Assembly (NCBI RefSeq): GCF_000682735.1
Contig: NZ_AWFD01000001.1
Location: 558,001-622,000, forward strand
Direction of reading: 5' to 3'
Length of the DNA stretch: 64,000 bases
Source: Hyphomonas sp. CY54-11-8
GTDB taxonomy: Bacteria; Pseudomonadota; Alphaproteobacteria; Caulobacterales; Hyphomonadaceae
The notes under the pieces were generated by a model, which made no database searches, had not been told where the DNA came from, and was given only the letters and a program-made list of their open reading frames with translations. A program made the translations under genes and the position numbers. Each line of letters opens with the position of its first letter. The first letter of the stretch is position 1. Shown here one piece after another: positions 17,295-25,963 of the stretch.

Positions 17295-18374
17295 ATGCCC
17301 GCCGAGAATCTGCCAACAGTCGATGTGGTTATCCCTTGCTACAACTATGCCCACTATCTGGAGCGTTGCATCCAGTCGGTCATTCAGCAGGAAAACGTGA
17401 TCATCCGGGCCTTGATCGTGGACGACTGCTCGCCGGACAATACAGAAGAGGTCGGGCGGCGGCTGGCGGCAGAGCATCCGCAGGTCGAATACATCCGGAA
17501 TGAGACCAACAAAGGGCTCGTGGGCACGTCCAATGTCGGGCTGATGGGATGGGCGACCGCGAAGTACTCCATCTGGCTCTCAGCAGATGATCTGCTGTGT
17601 GAGGGTGCCGTATCCCGGGCCGCGCGGATTATGGACGCGCATCCCAATGTCGGCATGGTCTACGGGCTTGCCCGGGTCTTTTCGAACGACAGCGACATCA
17701 AAGAGGAAAGGCTTCCTGATCCGGTCGAATACCAGGTGATTCCCGGTTACGCTTATATCGACCGGTGCTGTGATTCCTGGTGCCCGACGGCCTCGCCGAG
17801 CGCAATGGTTCGCACCTCGGTTCAACAACAGCTTGGCGGGCTTGATCCCAATTTGCCTGCTACCTGCGATGTGGAGATCTGGATGAGAATTTCCACGGTC
17901 GCTGATGTTGGCGTGCTCAACACGGTGCAGGCATTCTATCGCCGCCATGAAAGCAACATGTCTTCGGGCTTTACGTATCGCCCTTTGAGTGACCTGAGAG
18001 AGCAGTATGAGGCGCTCAGCATAATTCTGAACGTCCATGGCGCCAATCTGCCGAAGGCGGCTGAATGGAAAAAGGTCTCGACTGATCGTCTCCTTGAAGA
18101 ATCCGCCTGGCTTGCCGGGATGGCGCTTGAGCGTGGAGATGACAAGGGCGTGGAAATCTGCACTGATTTTGCCAAGGAGATCAGCCCGGATTGGCAAAAG
18201 GCGCAGGCCTGGAAGCGATTTGAGATCAAGCGCAAGCTCGGTAAGCGAGTCCTGACAGGTTTGCGAAAGCTGACTGGAAAGCAGCGCAAGCTTGAGCCTC
18301 ACAATCCGTTCAATCCCGGTGAGACATTCGGCTGGCTGCCAGATCCGAAAATCGCTGAACGGCAGGTACTCTGA
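17295..18374 (+). CDS. Family 2 glycosyltransferase
   Basis: A 359-residue GT-A glycosyltransferase. The N-terminal fold is clear: VDVVIPCYNYAHYLERCIQSVIQQ, then LIVDDCSPDNTEEV and an SADDLL metal-binding DxD-like motif near residue 96. The C-terminal 150 residues are helical and basic. ATG 17295 follows a 274-base gap that holds no clear gene. It is likely a cytoplasmic enzyme adding a sugar to a lipid-linked surface glycan. Donor and acceptor are unknown. Confidence 0.87.
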   Translation: MPAENLPTVDVVIPCYNYAHYLERCIQSVIQQENVIIRALIVDDCSPDNTEEVGRRLAAEHPQVEYIRNETNKGLVGTSNVGLMGWATAKYSIWLSADDLLCEGAVSRAARIMDAHPNVGMVYGLARVFSNDSDIKEERLPDPVEYQVIPGYAYIDRCCDSWCPTASPSAMVRTSVQQQLGGLDPNLPATCDVEIWMRISTVADVGVLNTVQAFYRRHESNMSSGFTYRPLSDLREQYEALSIILNVHGANLPKAAEWKKVSTDRLLEESAWLAGMALERGDDKGVEICTDFAKEISPDWQKAQAWKRFEIKRKLGKRVLTGLRKLTGKQRKLEPHNPFNPGETFGWLPDPKIAERQVL

Positions 18375-18392
18375 GCCCAGTATTCTGGGGCC

Positions 18393-19403
18393 TCACTCTG
18401 CCGCGGCAAGTTCGCGTGCGCGCGCCAGGGCCTCTTCGGGAGTGTCTGCCCAATGTATCGTGCTGTAGCTGCGACTTGAATATTCCCACACGGCGCGGTT
18501 TTTCCCGAACCGATCCGGAAGCAGGACGCAGGGCTGGCCCCGCAACGCCGCCAGCACATGGGGGTGCAGCCGGTCGGTGACCAGCACCTTGCCCTCATCC
18601 ATCAGTCTGCGCCCGGTCTCCATCACATGCCGGGTGATGCCCCGATAGGATGCGCCGACCATGGCATTGGCGGGTTTGTACAGGGCCGGGAATTGCCTGC
18701 GAAACTTCATGCTGGCGCGTGCGGCCAAAACGCTTGCCGACCCCGTGCCGAGTTCGGGCCAGTCGAACACATGGACATTTCCAGGAACCGAGGTGCCCAT
18801 CCCTTCCTGATCGTCCCGCGCGAGCCAGATGATATCGTGTTCCGGCCTGCCGCTTCCACGTGATTGCGGCGGCAACATGAAGGTCGAATCGTGGCTCGTC
18901 ACGACAGATATGTGAGCGGGGAAGACCTCTTGCGCCGACGCGCCGCTGACCGGATCGCGGGCCATCATGATAACATCGTCATGGTCTCCGAAGATGGTGG
19001 CGGCCGCCTGCCGGTCTTCCTCATCCACGAACAGCATGGTCGATGGCAGGGAGATCAGCCTGTTGTGCGGACACGCCTGCGCCACCGTCCGCTTGACCTC
19101 CGCATGGCCGGGCCAGAGCCGCGAAACCGTTACCCCTCCGATAAACAGGATGACACCTTCCTCGCCGATGGCCCGCTTCATCGCGGCAAGGTCGAAGTCC
19201 CACTCATGCGCGACATAGGCCGGATGGGACCGGTTTTCGGCCAGGTAGTTCGAGATGGCGAGCCACATCATGTGATTGCCGACATTGCCGTCCAGCGGAA
19301 ACTGGAGGATCGCGACCGGGCGGCCTTCCGGAATGTATGTGTCCAGGATGGCAGTGACTTCGCCGGTCTGCGTCTGCAGCAGCGCAAAATCTTCTGCGGG
19401 CAT
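18393..19403 (-). CDS. Polysaccharide pyruvyl transferase family protein
   Basis: About 336 residues from ATG 19403; a GTG at 19418 is also possible. The family pattern appears in VAILQFPLDGNVGNHMMWLAISNYL, GVILFIGGVTVSRLWPGH, the block around VVTSHDSTFMLP, and the C-terminal VLVTDRLHPHVLAALRGQPCVLLPD, which is diagnostic for ExoV/PssM-like proteins. They transfer pyruvate from PEP as a ketal onto sugars, adding a negative charge. It is convergent with the GT2 gene and follows the flippase gene on the minus strand. Confidence 0.82.
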   Translation of the reverse strand: MPAEDFALLQTQTGEVTAILDTYIPEGRPVAILQFPLDGNVGNHMMWLAISNYLAENRSHPAYVAHEWDFDLAAMKRAIGEEGVILFIGGVTVSRLWPGHAEVKRTVAQACPHNRLISLPSTMLFVDEEDRQAAATIFGDHDDVIMMARDPVSGASAQEVFPAHISVVTSHDSTFMLPPQSRGSGRPEHDIIWLARDDQEGMGTSVPGNVHVFDWPELGTGSASVLAARASMKFRRQFPALYKPANAMVGASYRGITRHVMETGRRLMDEGKVLVTDRLHPHVLAALRGQPCVLLPDRFGKNRAVWEYSSRSYSTIHWADTPEEALARARELAAAE

Positions 19404-19458
19404 GTGCTGTCGGGTCACGCGGGGCTGGCTCCGGGTTTGAGGATCTGGTGCAGGACGT

Positions 19459-20970
19459 TCATACGGAATTGGAATGTTCAGGTTTGTCGGCGGTGACGTG
19501 CCGGGATTGCAACCGTCTCTGCAGGAACTGGAACATCTCCATAGCCTCCTGTTCGGGGCCTGCCGGACGGCCGGACCAGAGCCAGAGCATGGCGGTGATG
19601 CCGAAATAGGTGATGGCGCCGGCAAATACCAGGCACGCAATTTCCAGCAGGTTCGACCCGTCCACACCGAGACTTTCCAGTCCCCATACTGTCAGTACCA
19701 TGGCCAGTGTCGCAGTGAGCGCACGCGCGCTGTTCCGTACTTGCCGAATAAGCGATGCCTGCACCAGCATCCGGGCCAGATACATGTCGAGCATGACGCC
19801 GAACAAGCCGCTGACACACCGGGCCAGCAACAGGCCAAGAAGACCGCCTGAGAACAGGCCGGCAAAGATCAACGGGTACCGCACCAGCAGGTTCACGACG
19901 TCTCGCTTGAACAGCATGCGCGTGCGGGCCACACCCATCGCAAGCGGGGTCAGCGGCATGGAGAAAGCGTGCAGCGCAAATATCGTGCTCAGGATCTGGA
20001 TCACCAGCGCGGCGGATGACCATTCCGGCCCCATGACCAGATGGACCAGCGGCTCGGCAACAAGCGCAAATCCGACGCCCACAGGCAACGCGACTGCGAC
20101 CAGGAGACGCTGCGCCCGGTAATACATGTCCCTCAGGCGGGGCTTGTCATCCTGCGCCTTGGAGAACGCGGGAAAGAGTACATAGGAAAGGGGAGTGGTG
20201 GATTCCCTCACCGGCAGCGACGCGAGATTGTCCCCGACCGTGTACTGGCCGAGAGACGACGTGCCGAGCACGCCGCCGACGATCAGCTGGTCGGCCCGGT
20301 AGTTGATGGCATTGAAGCCGGAGCTCAGGGCCAGCCAGCTGGAGAAGGAGAAGAGGTTCCGCCAGTGGATCAGGGAGAAGCGGGGCAGGTAGGGGATCAG
20401 GAGATAGGACAGGAGGGTGCCGGTGAGCTGGGCGGCCAGCAATCCGAATACGATTGCCCAATAAGTGCGGAAAAGCACGGCGATGGTGATGGCAACGATC
20501 AGGCCGGCAAGCTTGTTGGCCAGTTCGACGAACATTTCCTGATGGAAGGACAGTCGTCGGCGGAACTCCACCATCTTCGGGTTCACCATGCCGGTGACCA
20601 GCGAGGTAAACGCAAGCGCGTAGGTAATCAGGACCAGCCGTTTGTCACCAAATACGATGGCGATGACATGCGCTGAGCAGAACAGGATAGCGGCAACGAT
20701 CAGGGCCCGCATGACGTTCAGCGTCCATGCCGTATCGAAGTGTTTGCGCTTCGGGTCCGGATGCTGGATCAGGGCCGAGGCGAGAGACAGTTCCGTAAAG
20801 GCGTTGACGATCGTGAAGACGATGGTGGCGATGGCAACAAGGCCGAAATCGGAAGGCGTCAACAGCCGGGCGAGGACCAGCGTGTTGGCAGCGCCCAGCA
20901 GATTGATGAAGACGCGGATACCTGCGGTCCAGAGCGATCCGATCGCCAGACGTCCACGCACACCTTCCAC
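19459..20970 (-). CDS. Wzx-like polysaccharide flippase (MOP superfamily)
   Basis: A 503-residue polytopic membrane protein with about 12-14 hydrophobic segments. The N-terminus RLAIGSLWTAGIRVFINLLGAANTLVLARLLTPSDFGLVAIATIV is typical of the lipopolysaccharide/O-antigen flippase and WzxC/MviN-type families. It would move lipid-linked oligosaccharide units across the inner membrane. It is the first of two minus-strand genes, with the pyruvyl transferase downstream after a 55-base gap. Its upstream neighbour (deacetylase) is on the same strand, 131 bases away. Confidence 0.88.
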   Translation of the reverse strand: MEGVRGRLAIGSLWTAGIRVFINLLGAANTLVLARLLTPSDFGLVAIATIVFTIVNAFTELSLASALIQHPDPKRKHFDTAWTLNVMRALIVAAILFCSAHVIAIVFGDKRLVLITYALAFTSLVTGMVNPKMVEFRRRLSFHQEMFVELANKLAGLIVAITIAVLFRTYWAIVFGLLAAQLTGTLLSYLLIPYLPRFSLIHWRNLFSFSSWLALSSGFNAINYRADQLIVGGVLGTSSLGQYTVGDNLASLPVRESTTPLSYVLFPAFSKAQDDKPRLRDMYYRAQRLLVAVALPVGVGFALVAEPLVHLVMGPEWSSAALVIQILSTIFALHAFSMPLTPLAMGVARTRMLFKRDVVNLLVRYPLIFAGLFSGGLLGLLLARCVSGLFGVMLDMYLARMLVQASLIRQVRNSARALTATLAMVLTVWGLESLGVDGSNLLEIACLVFAGAITYFGITAMLWLWSGRPAGPEQEAMEMFQFLQRRLQSRHVTADKPEHSNSV

Positions 20971-21101
20971 TGAATATCCTCCAAAAGACTTTACTCTGTA
21001 TGTCGCGTGCCACCGGAGTTTGATCGACGGGGCGCGGCGGGGTTTGTTGATGTGACTCCGGCGGTCTCAGGCAGGTGCCTGCAGGCCGGGATCCGGGAGG
21101 C

Positions 21102-21923
21102 TCAGAACCATTCCTCCCACCGGTCAAACTTGCCTTTCAGGATCGCCCGGAAAATGAATTCGTGATCAAATTTGGTAACGAAGGTTCTCGCGACCGTATC
21201 GGTGGGGCGCGTTTCTTCTGCCTGTGCAAAGATGGTCGAATACCCCGCTTCAAGCGCGATGTCATGCGCCGTCTTCGTCCAGTTGCCCGACTGTCCGAAG
21301 GGGATGGCGAAGGAGTCCGGGGGAATGCCGAGGCGCTTCTGGAAAAGCTCCCGCGAGCCGGCGAGCTCATCGATGATCTGGTCCCGGCCAATCGTCTGGA
21401 ACTGCGGGTGGGTGGCGGAATGGCTGCCCATCTCCGCACCCTCCTTCATCAGGGTTTCGATTTCGCGCCAGGAGAGGAACGTATCGTCGTCGTGGCCCTG
21501 GCATTCTTCCGACCATCCGGAGACCGGGAAGAAGGTCCACGGAATATTGTAGTCTTTCAGGATCGGTGCGGCCTGGGTCAGGACGGTTTTCAGCCCGTCG
21601 TCGAACGTGATGGCGAGATCCTTTTCCCCGCCGCCCGTCCGCACGATTTCGGATGCGGGCACAAACCGGAAGCCTGCGTTCAGCGCCTGTTCGATCTGAT
21701 TGCGAAACATCGCCGGGGTCACATCATTGACGCCCCAGTCTTCCTGCCCGATCGAGTGGTAGCAGAGAATGCGCCCGATATAGCGCCGCCGGGCCTGGCC
21801 GACAGCCGCCAGGACATGGCGTTCACAGCAGGTGCGCGCGGTTGCCAGATTGTGGCGGCTAAGACCGACCCTGTTCAGTCCGCCGACCAGGCCTCGGCGG
21901 AGTAATTGTGTGGCATTCGCCAT
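21102..21923 (-). CDS. Polysaccharide deacetylase family protein (NodB domain)
   Basis: A 273-residue protein starting at ATG 21923. The NodB/CE4 motifs are ILCYHSIG, the metal site LAITFDDGLKTV and the His pair MGSHSATHPQFQ, followed by FAIPFGQSGNW. Such enzymes remove N- or O-acetyl groups from glycans. No clear signal peptide is seen, so it may act in the cytoplasm, or the N-terminal basic stretch may be a membrane anchor. Together with the acyltransferase next door it could tailor acetylation of the surface polysaccharide. Confidence 0.87.
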   Translation of the reverse strand: MANATQLLRRGLVGGLNRVGLSRHNLATARTCCERHVLAAVGQARRRYIGRILCYHSIGQEDWGVNDVTPAMFRNQIEQALNAGFRFVPASEIVRTGGGEKDLAITFDDGLKTVLTQAAPILKDYNIPWTFFPVSGWSEECQGHDDDTFLSWREIETLMKEGAEMGSHSATHPQFQTIGRDQIIDELAGSRELFQKRLGIPPDSFAIPFGQSGNWTKTAHDIALEAGYSTIFAQAEETRPTDTVARTFVTKFDHEFIFRAILKGKFDRWEEWF

Positions 21924-22157
21924 TTTAGAGCCTTCCGCGGTTTGGCCAGCCGGCACCCCGGCGCCAAGCCGGATATGACGGGCCGGATATGACCAGTCCG
22001 GTTGCAATTTCCATGCTATTGGTAGCAAGTTTGGCGGGACTGGTACATTTCTTGAGGATGAGGAACTTGGTCGCGGGGCACGGGTCACTCATCGTGTTCC
22101 AATCGTAGAATTTCCGGCGAAGGCAGAAGCCTTGCCGGTCAAGGCGGGGAACCGGTG

Positions 22158-23252
22158 ATGGGGGCAGGGCAATCGAAGGAGCGACTGGTCCTGCTGGATG
22201 GCATGCGGGGCATTGCAGCATTCGCTGTCATTGTGGACCATGTGCCTTCCGAACCGCTTCGACAGCTCCTGTCCGGCCGGTACTTGGCCGTCGACTTTTT
22301 CTTCGTGCTGAGCGGGCTCGTCCTGGCCATGGCCTATAGCGACATGGTGAAGGACCGGGCCGGAGTGGCGCGCTTTTTCAAGCTGCGGATTATCCGGCTT
22401 TATCCGCTTTACCTGCTCGGTCTGATGATCGGCATGGCGGTGACCCTCGCTTTTGCCTTGAGAGGCTGGGGCGAAGTGGAGCCCGGAAGTTTCGTGCCGT
22501 CGGCCATTTCAGGCGTTCTGTTCCTGCCATCGCCCAGCACGTTGGGTGCGGTGCCGCCGAATGATGCCCTGTTTCCCTTTGACGGACCGGCATGGTCGCT
22601 GTTCTTCGAACTCGTCGCGAATGCGGCCTGGGCGATCGGCGCATTGCTGGTGGGCGCCCGGCTGAGGCTTGGCTTCCTGGCGATCTGCGCCGTCTGGGTC
22701 GGCGTGTCCGTGTTCCATGCAGACCTGCTCGGCGCAGGCTGGCTCTGGTCGGACTTTGATGTCGGGCTCTCCCGCGTGCTGTTTTCCTTCTTTTGCGGGG
22801 TGGCGATTCACGACCTTCTGGCCTGGCGCCGGATCGGGAAAGTCCCGGTCCTCCTGCCGCTCGCCCTGTTCCTTTTCATCCTCGCTTTCCCGGCGCCGGA
22901 CGCCTATCGGCGCGGGTTCGATGTTTTCGCCACGCTGGTCCTGATCCCGGTGACGGTTTACCTGGCGGCGCAGGCCAGCATCTGGCGGGTCGCGGACGGC
23001 GCCTGCCGCTGGCTGGGGCAGGTCTCTTACGGGGTCTATATCTTGCACGTACCGCTCTTCATGGGGGCGGGCGTTGTGCTCGCCAAGCTTGGCACGGGGC
23101 AGACCTTCAATGTGGTCTTCATGGCCGTGTTTGCGGCCTTGGTTACACACGCCGCCACGGTTTTCTATGAGGTTCCGCTTCAGCGTTGGCTGAAGAAAAC
23201 CTTTGTGGGGTCAAGGGACAGCGCCCTTCGCCAGCACGTGCAACGCCCGTAA
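22158..23252 (+). CDS. Membrane-bound acyltransferase, family 3 (OafA-like)
   Basis: About 364 residues starting at ATG 22158 (GTG 22155 is adjacent). The N-terminus has the family signature LVLLDGMRGIAAFAVIVDHV and VDFFFVLSGLVLAMAY, with about ten membrane helices, and later GQVSYGVYILHVPLF near the C-terminus. These enzymes transfer acetyl or other acyl groups to surface sugars. It is divergent from the deacetylase gene. The last few codons run into the start of a repeated segment (from about 23225), so the C-terminal tail may be repeat-derived. Confidence 0.88.
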   Translation: MGAGQSKERLVLLDGMRGIAAFAVIVDHVPSEPLRQLLSGRYLAVDFFFVLSGLVLAMAYSDMVKDRAGVARFFKLRIIRLYPLYLLGLMIGMAVTLAFALRGWGEVEPGSFVPSAISGVLFLPSPSTLGAVPPNDALFPFDGPAWSLFFELVANAAWAIGALLVGARLRLGFLAICAVWVGVSVFHADLLGAGWLWSDFDVGLSRVLFSFFCGVAIHDLLAWRRIGKVPVLLPLALFLFILAFPAPDAYRRGFDVFATLVLIPVTVYLAAQASIWRVADGACRWLGQVSYGVYILHVPLFMGAGVVLAKLGTGQTFNVVFMAVFAALVTHAATVFYEVPLQRWLKKTFVGSRDSALRQHVQRP

Positions 23253-23295
23253 AGGCGCTTGGAAGGAAAACTGGTTTTCAGGATCAGACCCCGCG

Positions 23296-23577
23296 TCAGG
23301 TTTCCGGCAAGGGGAGGGCACCCGCCCAGGCCGGCAGGCGCGTGGCAGCCGCGAAGCCGGCGTGCGCGTCCGGGTGGCCGCAAAATTGCGCATAGGCAGG
23401 CATGGCCGCGCGTCCATCGCAGGCGGCAGCGAGGCGGTCATTGAAATGCTCGCGCGGCTTCAGCCAGTCGTTCGCCGCCTTGTCTTTCAAGCCGAAGTGA
23501 ATGCAGGTCAGGAATACCCGTCCATTCGGGGTGATGCTGCACCAATACCGCGCATCCTGCCCATAGGCCGCCCGCAC
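23296..23577 (-). CDS. Conserved hypothetical ORF, copy 2 of a repeated family
   Basis: The minus-strand frame encodes RAAYGQDARYW, ITPNGRVFLTCIHFGLKD, KAANDWLKPR, then RLAAACDG, PAYA and LPLPET. The same blocks occur in the truncated copy at 3392-3690. Between copies the 3' part has diverged in DNA while the protein blocks and the stop position are kept, which suggests real coding. The frame stays open upstream of the GTG at 23577, and homology extends three or more codons further, so the true start is unresolved. The family is not recognised. It carries several Cys, Trp and His residues but no catalytic motif I can name. Confidence 0.45.
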   Translation of the reverse strand: MRAAYGQDARYWCSITPNGRVFLTCIHFGLKDKAANDWLKPREHFNDRLAAACDGRAAMPAYAQFCGHPDAHAGFAAATRLPAWAGALPLPET

Positions 23578-23591
23578 CGCGACGCGGAAGC
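23452..23591. repeat. 140-bp near-identical repeat, copy 2 (partner 3551-3690)
   Basis: Same orientation as copy 1, with about two differences over 140 bases. Weaker similarity continues left to about 23225, inside the last codons of the acyltransferase gene. To the right the two copies part completely at 23591/3690. Confidence 0.85.
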
Positions 23592-23640
23592 AGCTGGCAC
23601 CAGACCAGCGGCCAGATGCAGACGAGATGCGGCGGGAAGG

Positions 23641-23811
23641 CTTCGGGAGGCTGCAGGAACGACATGCTGCCCAATATACATCCGGATACGGAGGTGTCGG
23701 ATGGAATTGCTTTCACGGCATTGATTGCGGCAGGATCAGATGGCTGAAGTGGTGGATGGCTTTCCATATGCGTCATCCCCGGCCGCCCAGCGGTCTGGGG
23801 ACCCGTCTCCC
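23641..23811. repeat. 171-bp tandem repeat, unit 1
   Basis: Starts at the word CTTCGGGAG and repeats at 23812 with a period of 171 bases and only a handful of differences (for example GGATACGG against GGACACGG, and CACGGCATTG against CGCGGCAATG). It contains the word CGTCATCCCCGGCCG at 23771. No long frame is convincing here; frames run through both units only because 171 is a multiple of three. Confidence 0.9.
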
Positions 23812-23982
23812 CTTCGGGAGACTGCAGGAACGACATGCTGCCCAATATACATCCGGACACGGAGGTGTCGGATGGAATTGCTTTCGCGGCAATGATTGCG
23901 GCAGGATCAGATGGCTGAAGTGGTGGATCGCTTTCCATATGCGTCATCCCCGGCCGCCCAGCGGTCTGGGGACCCGTCTCCG
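23812..23982. repeat. 171-bp tandem repeat, unit 2
   Basis: Second copy of the 171-base unit. Similarity ends near 23981 after the shared words around CCGTCTCC. The CGTCATCCCCGGCCG word recurs at 23942. A reverse-complement partner of this word lies at 24054-24070. Confidence 0.9.
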
Positions 23983-24053
23983 GACGATGCCCCGGGCACG
24001 TCATGGAATGACGCACATGCCGCGTCTTTCAGAGATGGGTGCCCAGATGGCTT

Positions 24054-24070
24054 GGCGGCCGGGGATGACG
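24054..24070. repeat. Inverted partner of the CGTCATCCCCGGCCG word
   Basis: GGCGGCCGGGGATGACG is the reverse complement of the word in each 171-base unit (23771-23787 and 23942-23958). It thus closes a roughly 130-base inverted-repeat-bounded segment with unit 2. This resembles REP/MITE-type intergenic elements. Confidence 0.6.
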
Positions 24071-24104
24071 CCTGAGGGGGATACCGCATGACCAAACCGG
24101 ACCG

Positions 24105-24165
24105 CGCCATGATCATGGACAACGACCCATGATCATACCGGACTATAACGGACTAAACCGGATCA
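24105..24165. repeat. Short gene-end repeat, copy A (partner 28149-28200)
   Basis: The segment ends with CATGATCATACCGGACTATA, then a second CGGACTA and CCGGA word, and is clearly related to 28149-28200. Its right end overlaps the stop codon of the minus-strand hydrolase gene. Confidence 0.65.
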
Positions 24166-24897
24166 GCCCTTCGCCCAGAGCGCTTTCAGGACGCCTGCAA
24201 ACTGCTCGGCCCGTTCAGCACAGGCCCAGTGGCCCGCGCCATTTTCGACATGGAGCGGGACATTGTGGTTCTTCGAGAACCGTTCGGCGACGGAGAGGTC
24301 GACATAGGGGTCGGTCTCTCCCCAGAAGAGCTGGCCGGGACTGGGCAGGTTCGCAAGGTCGCTGACCCATGGGCCCGAGAAGCGCAGGCCAATGGCGGAG
24401 CGGTAGAGCTTCAGGATCGACTGGCGCATCGTCTTGTCTATCAGCGGCACTTCCTCCTTCGCGAGGTCTGCCGGCATGCCGCCCTGGACGAGGGAGGCTT
24501 CGAGGCGCGGCTTGTTGCGCATGTTCAGCATGACAAATTCGCCCATCAGGGGCGTTGCCCACATGCGCGCTGTCTGGTGGCCGCGATACTCCGGGTCGAT
24601 CACGGCATTGGTGACACACCATGTGCGGATCAGGTCCGGCCGGAGGCTGGCGATGCGCAGCGAGAGGAGCGCGCCCCAGTCGTGGCCGACAAGGTCAATC
24701 TTCTGCCCTAGCTTCTCGATCTCTCCGATCAGGTGCGCGGTATAGGCATCCTTGGTACAGGAAAAGCCCTTCGGCAGGGGTGTGCCGAAGCCGGGCAGTG
24801 CAGGCGCGAAATACTCAGACGGCTGAAGGCCGAGCGCCGCGACGAGCGGCTTCCAGAGGTGGGGCGTATCCGGTACGCCGTGGATGAAGACTTTCAT
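24163..24897 (-). CDS. Alpha/beta-fold hydrolase (haloalkane dehalogenase/epoxide hydrolase-like)
   Basis: A 244-residue hydrolase. The oxyanion-hole motif is FIHGVPDTPHLW near the N-terminus. The nucleophile elbow is VGHDWGALLSL, so the nucleophile is Asp, which points to a dehalogenase or epoxide hydrolase rather than an esterase. A C-terminal catalytic His is in GAGHWACAE. The cap region lies around residues 120-180. ATG 24897 has the next gene (HAD phosphatase) only three bases upstream, so both are probably cotranscribed. Substrate unknown. Confidence 0.85.
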   Translation of the reverse strand: MKVFIHGVPDTPHLWKPLVAALGLQPSEYFAPALPGFGTPLPKGFSCTKDAYTAHLIGEIEKLGQKIDLVGHDWGALLSLRIASLRPDLIRTWCVTNAVIDPEYRGHQTARMWATPLMGEFVMLNMRNKPRLEASLVQGGMPADLAKEEVPLIDKTMRQSILKLYRSAIGLRFSGPWVSDLANLPSPGQLFWGETDPYVDLSVAERFSKNHNVPLHVENGAGHWACAERAEQFAGVLKALWAKG

Positions 24898-24900
24898 GGC

Positions 24901-25821
24901 CTATTCCTCTGCAGGTGGAGGAGCAGGCGGGGGCGCCCAGTCCGTTTCGGGCGGGAACACCTCTTCCATCGATCCGGCCAGCGACGGGCCGTAAACCGGG
25001 TTCGGCAGGATGAACCAGCCATTGCCCCACATCGGGTCGAAGGCCGGGGCGGCGGTCAGCGCCTTGCGCTCCGGCGGGGTGAGCGCCTTGTCATTGAAGA
25101 GGTCGGCGATGTCGCCCAGCTGGTCACCCGCCAGGGCGATGACGCAGTAATCGTCAGAGATCATGTAGCGGCGCCCGTCCTTGCCACTGCCTCCGGGGGC
25201 GTCGCCGCGCAGGTAAAGTGTCCGGCCGTGGGCGAACTCGCCGAGGCCGGCGGATTTCAGCGTGTCGGCGGAACCCTGGATGTTCGCATTGGAGCGGTTC
25301 GTGTTGACGATGATCTCCACCCCAGCATCACGGATGCGCTTGAAAGCATCCTTCACGCCGGGAATGGCGACCGCCTTGCCCGAGCCGGTTTTTTCCCATT
25401 CGTCCCAGATGGCGGGATCGAAGCCGACACCGATCCGGGTGAAATAGCCCATGGAGCCGAGGTTCCAGATCAGCGTCTCGTCGGCATCGAAGACGGCGGC
25501 GAGCGGCTGGTCGGCATCGCAGGCCAGGAAGTCGGCCGCCTCGGCCGTCGCGCCAGGCGCCAGCACGACGCTGGTATTCGGGCGGTTCGCGGCCTTCGCC
25601 GCGACATAGGACGCGATGGCGTTCCAGTCCTGCTTCAGCGCGATGCGGGATTCCGCCGAGCCATAGAGCCATTGCTGGCCCTGGGTGGGGGCGGCAGGGG
25701 CCGGTTCCGGGGCCGTCTCGATCACCTTTACGATGACCTTTTCCGTTGGGGCAGGCTCCGGTGGAGCGGTCTGGCAGGCGGCGAGAAAGGCGATGGTACT
25801 GAGGAGAATGCGATGTTTCAT
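24901..25821 (-). CDS. HAD-family acid phosphatase, lipoprotein
   Basis: About 306 residues from ATG 25821. The N-terminus MKHRILLSTIAFLAAC has a lipobox, followed by a Pro/Glu-rich linker. The HAD nucleophile motif is AAVFDADETLIWN, with motif II in EIIVNTNRSN and motif III/IV in the region YMISDDYCVIALAGDQLGDIAD. It matches the class of secreted acid phosphatases related to lipoprotein e(P4) (5'-nucleotidase). It probably releases phosphate from nucleotides in the periplasm or at the outer membrane. Confidence 0.87.
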   Translation of the reverse strand: MKHRILLSTIAFLAACQTAPPEPAPTEKVIVKVIETAPEPAPAAPTQGQQWLYGSAESRIALKQDWNAIASYVAAKAANRPNTSVVLAPGATAEAADFLACDADQPLAAVFDADETLIWNLGSMGYFTRIGVGFDPAIWDEWEKTGSGKAVAIPGVKDAFKRIRDAGVEIIVNTNRSNANIQGSADTLKSAGLGEFAHGRTLYLRGDAPGGSGKDGRRYMISDDYCVIALAGDQLGDIADLFNDKALTPPERKALTAAPAFDPMWGNGWFILPNPVYGPSLAGSMEEVFPPETDWAPPPAPPPAEE

Positions 25822-25963
25822 GGCGCATTTGTCCTTCAATCCGGCGGAGAAGTCTATCGCGCTCTCGCGACAATGGGCCGGGAAGGTTCCCTTTCGTCAC
25901 TCTTGCCGGGGCGGGCCCGTTCGGCCATGGATATTGGCAAACCGTGACCGGAGGAGACGATCC

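Noticed and set aside
23641-23982. Possible CRISPR array
   Set aside because: Two 171-base units with no short repeats or unique spacers and no cas genes nearby.
23627-24091. Repetitive plus- and minus-strand frames over the 171-base repeats
   Set aside because: Open frames persist only because the unit length is a multiple of three; the products have no start context or family-like features.
25685-25963. Longer N-terminus for the nitronate monooxygenase-like protein
   Set aside because: The extension runs opposite the HAD phosphatase gene, while ATG 25964 has a strong ribosome site and a family-like start.
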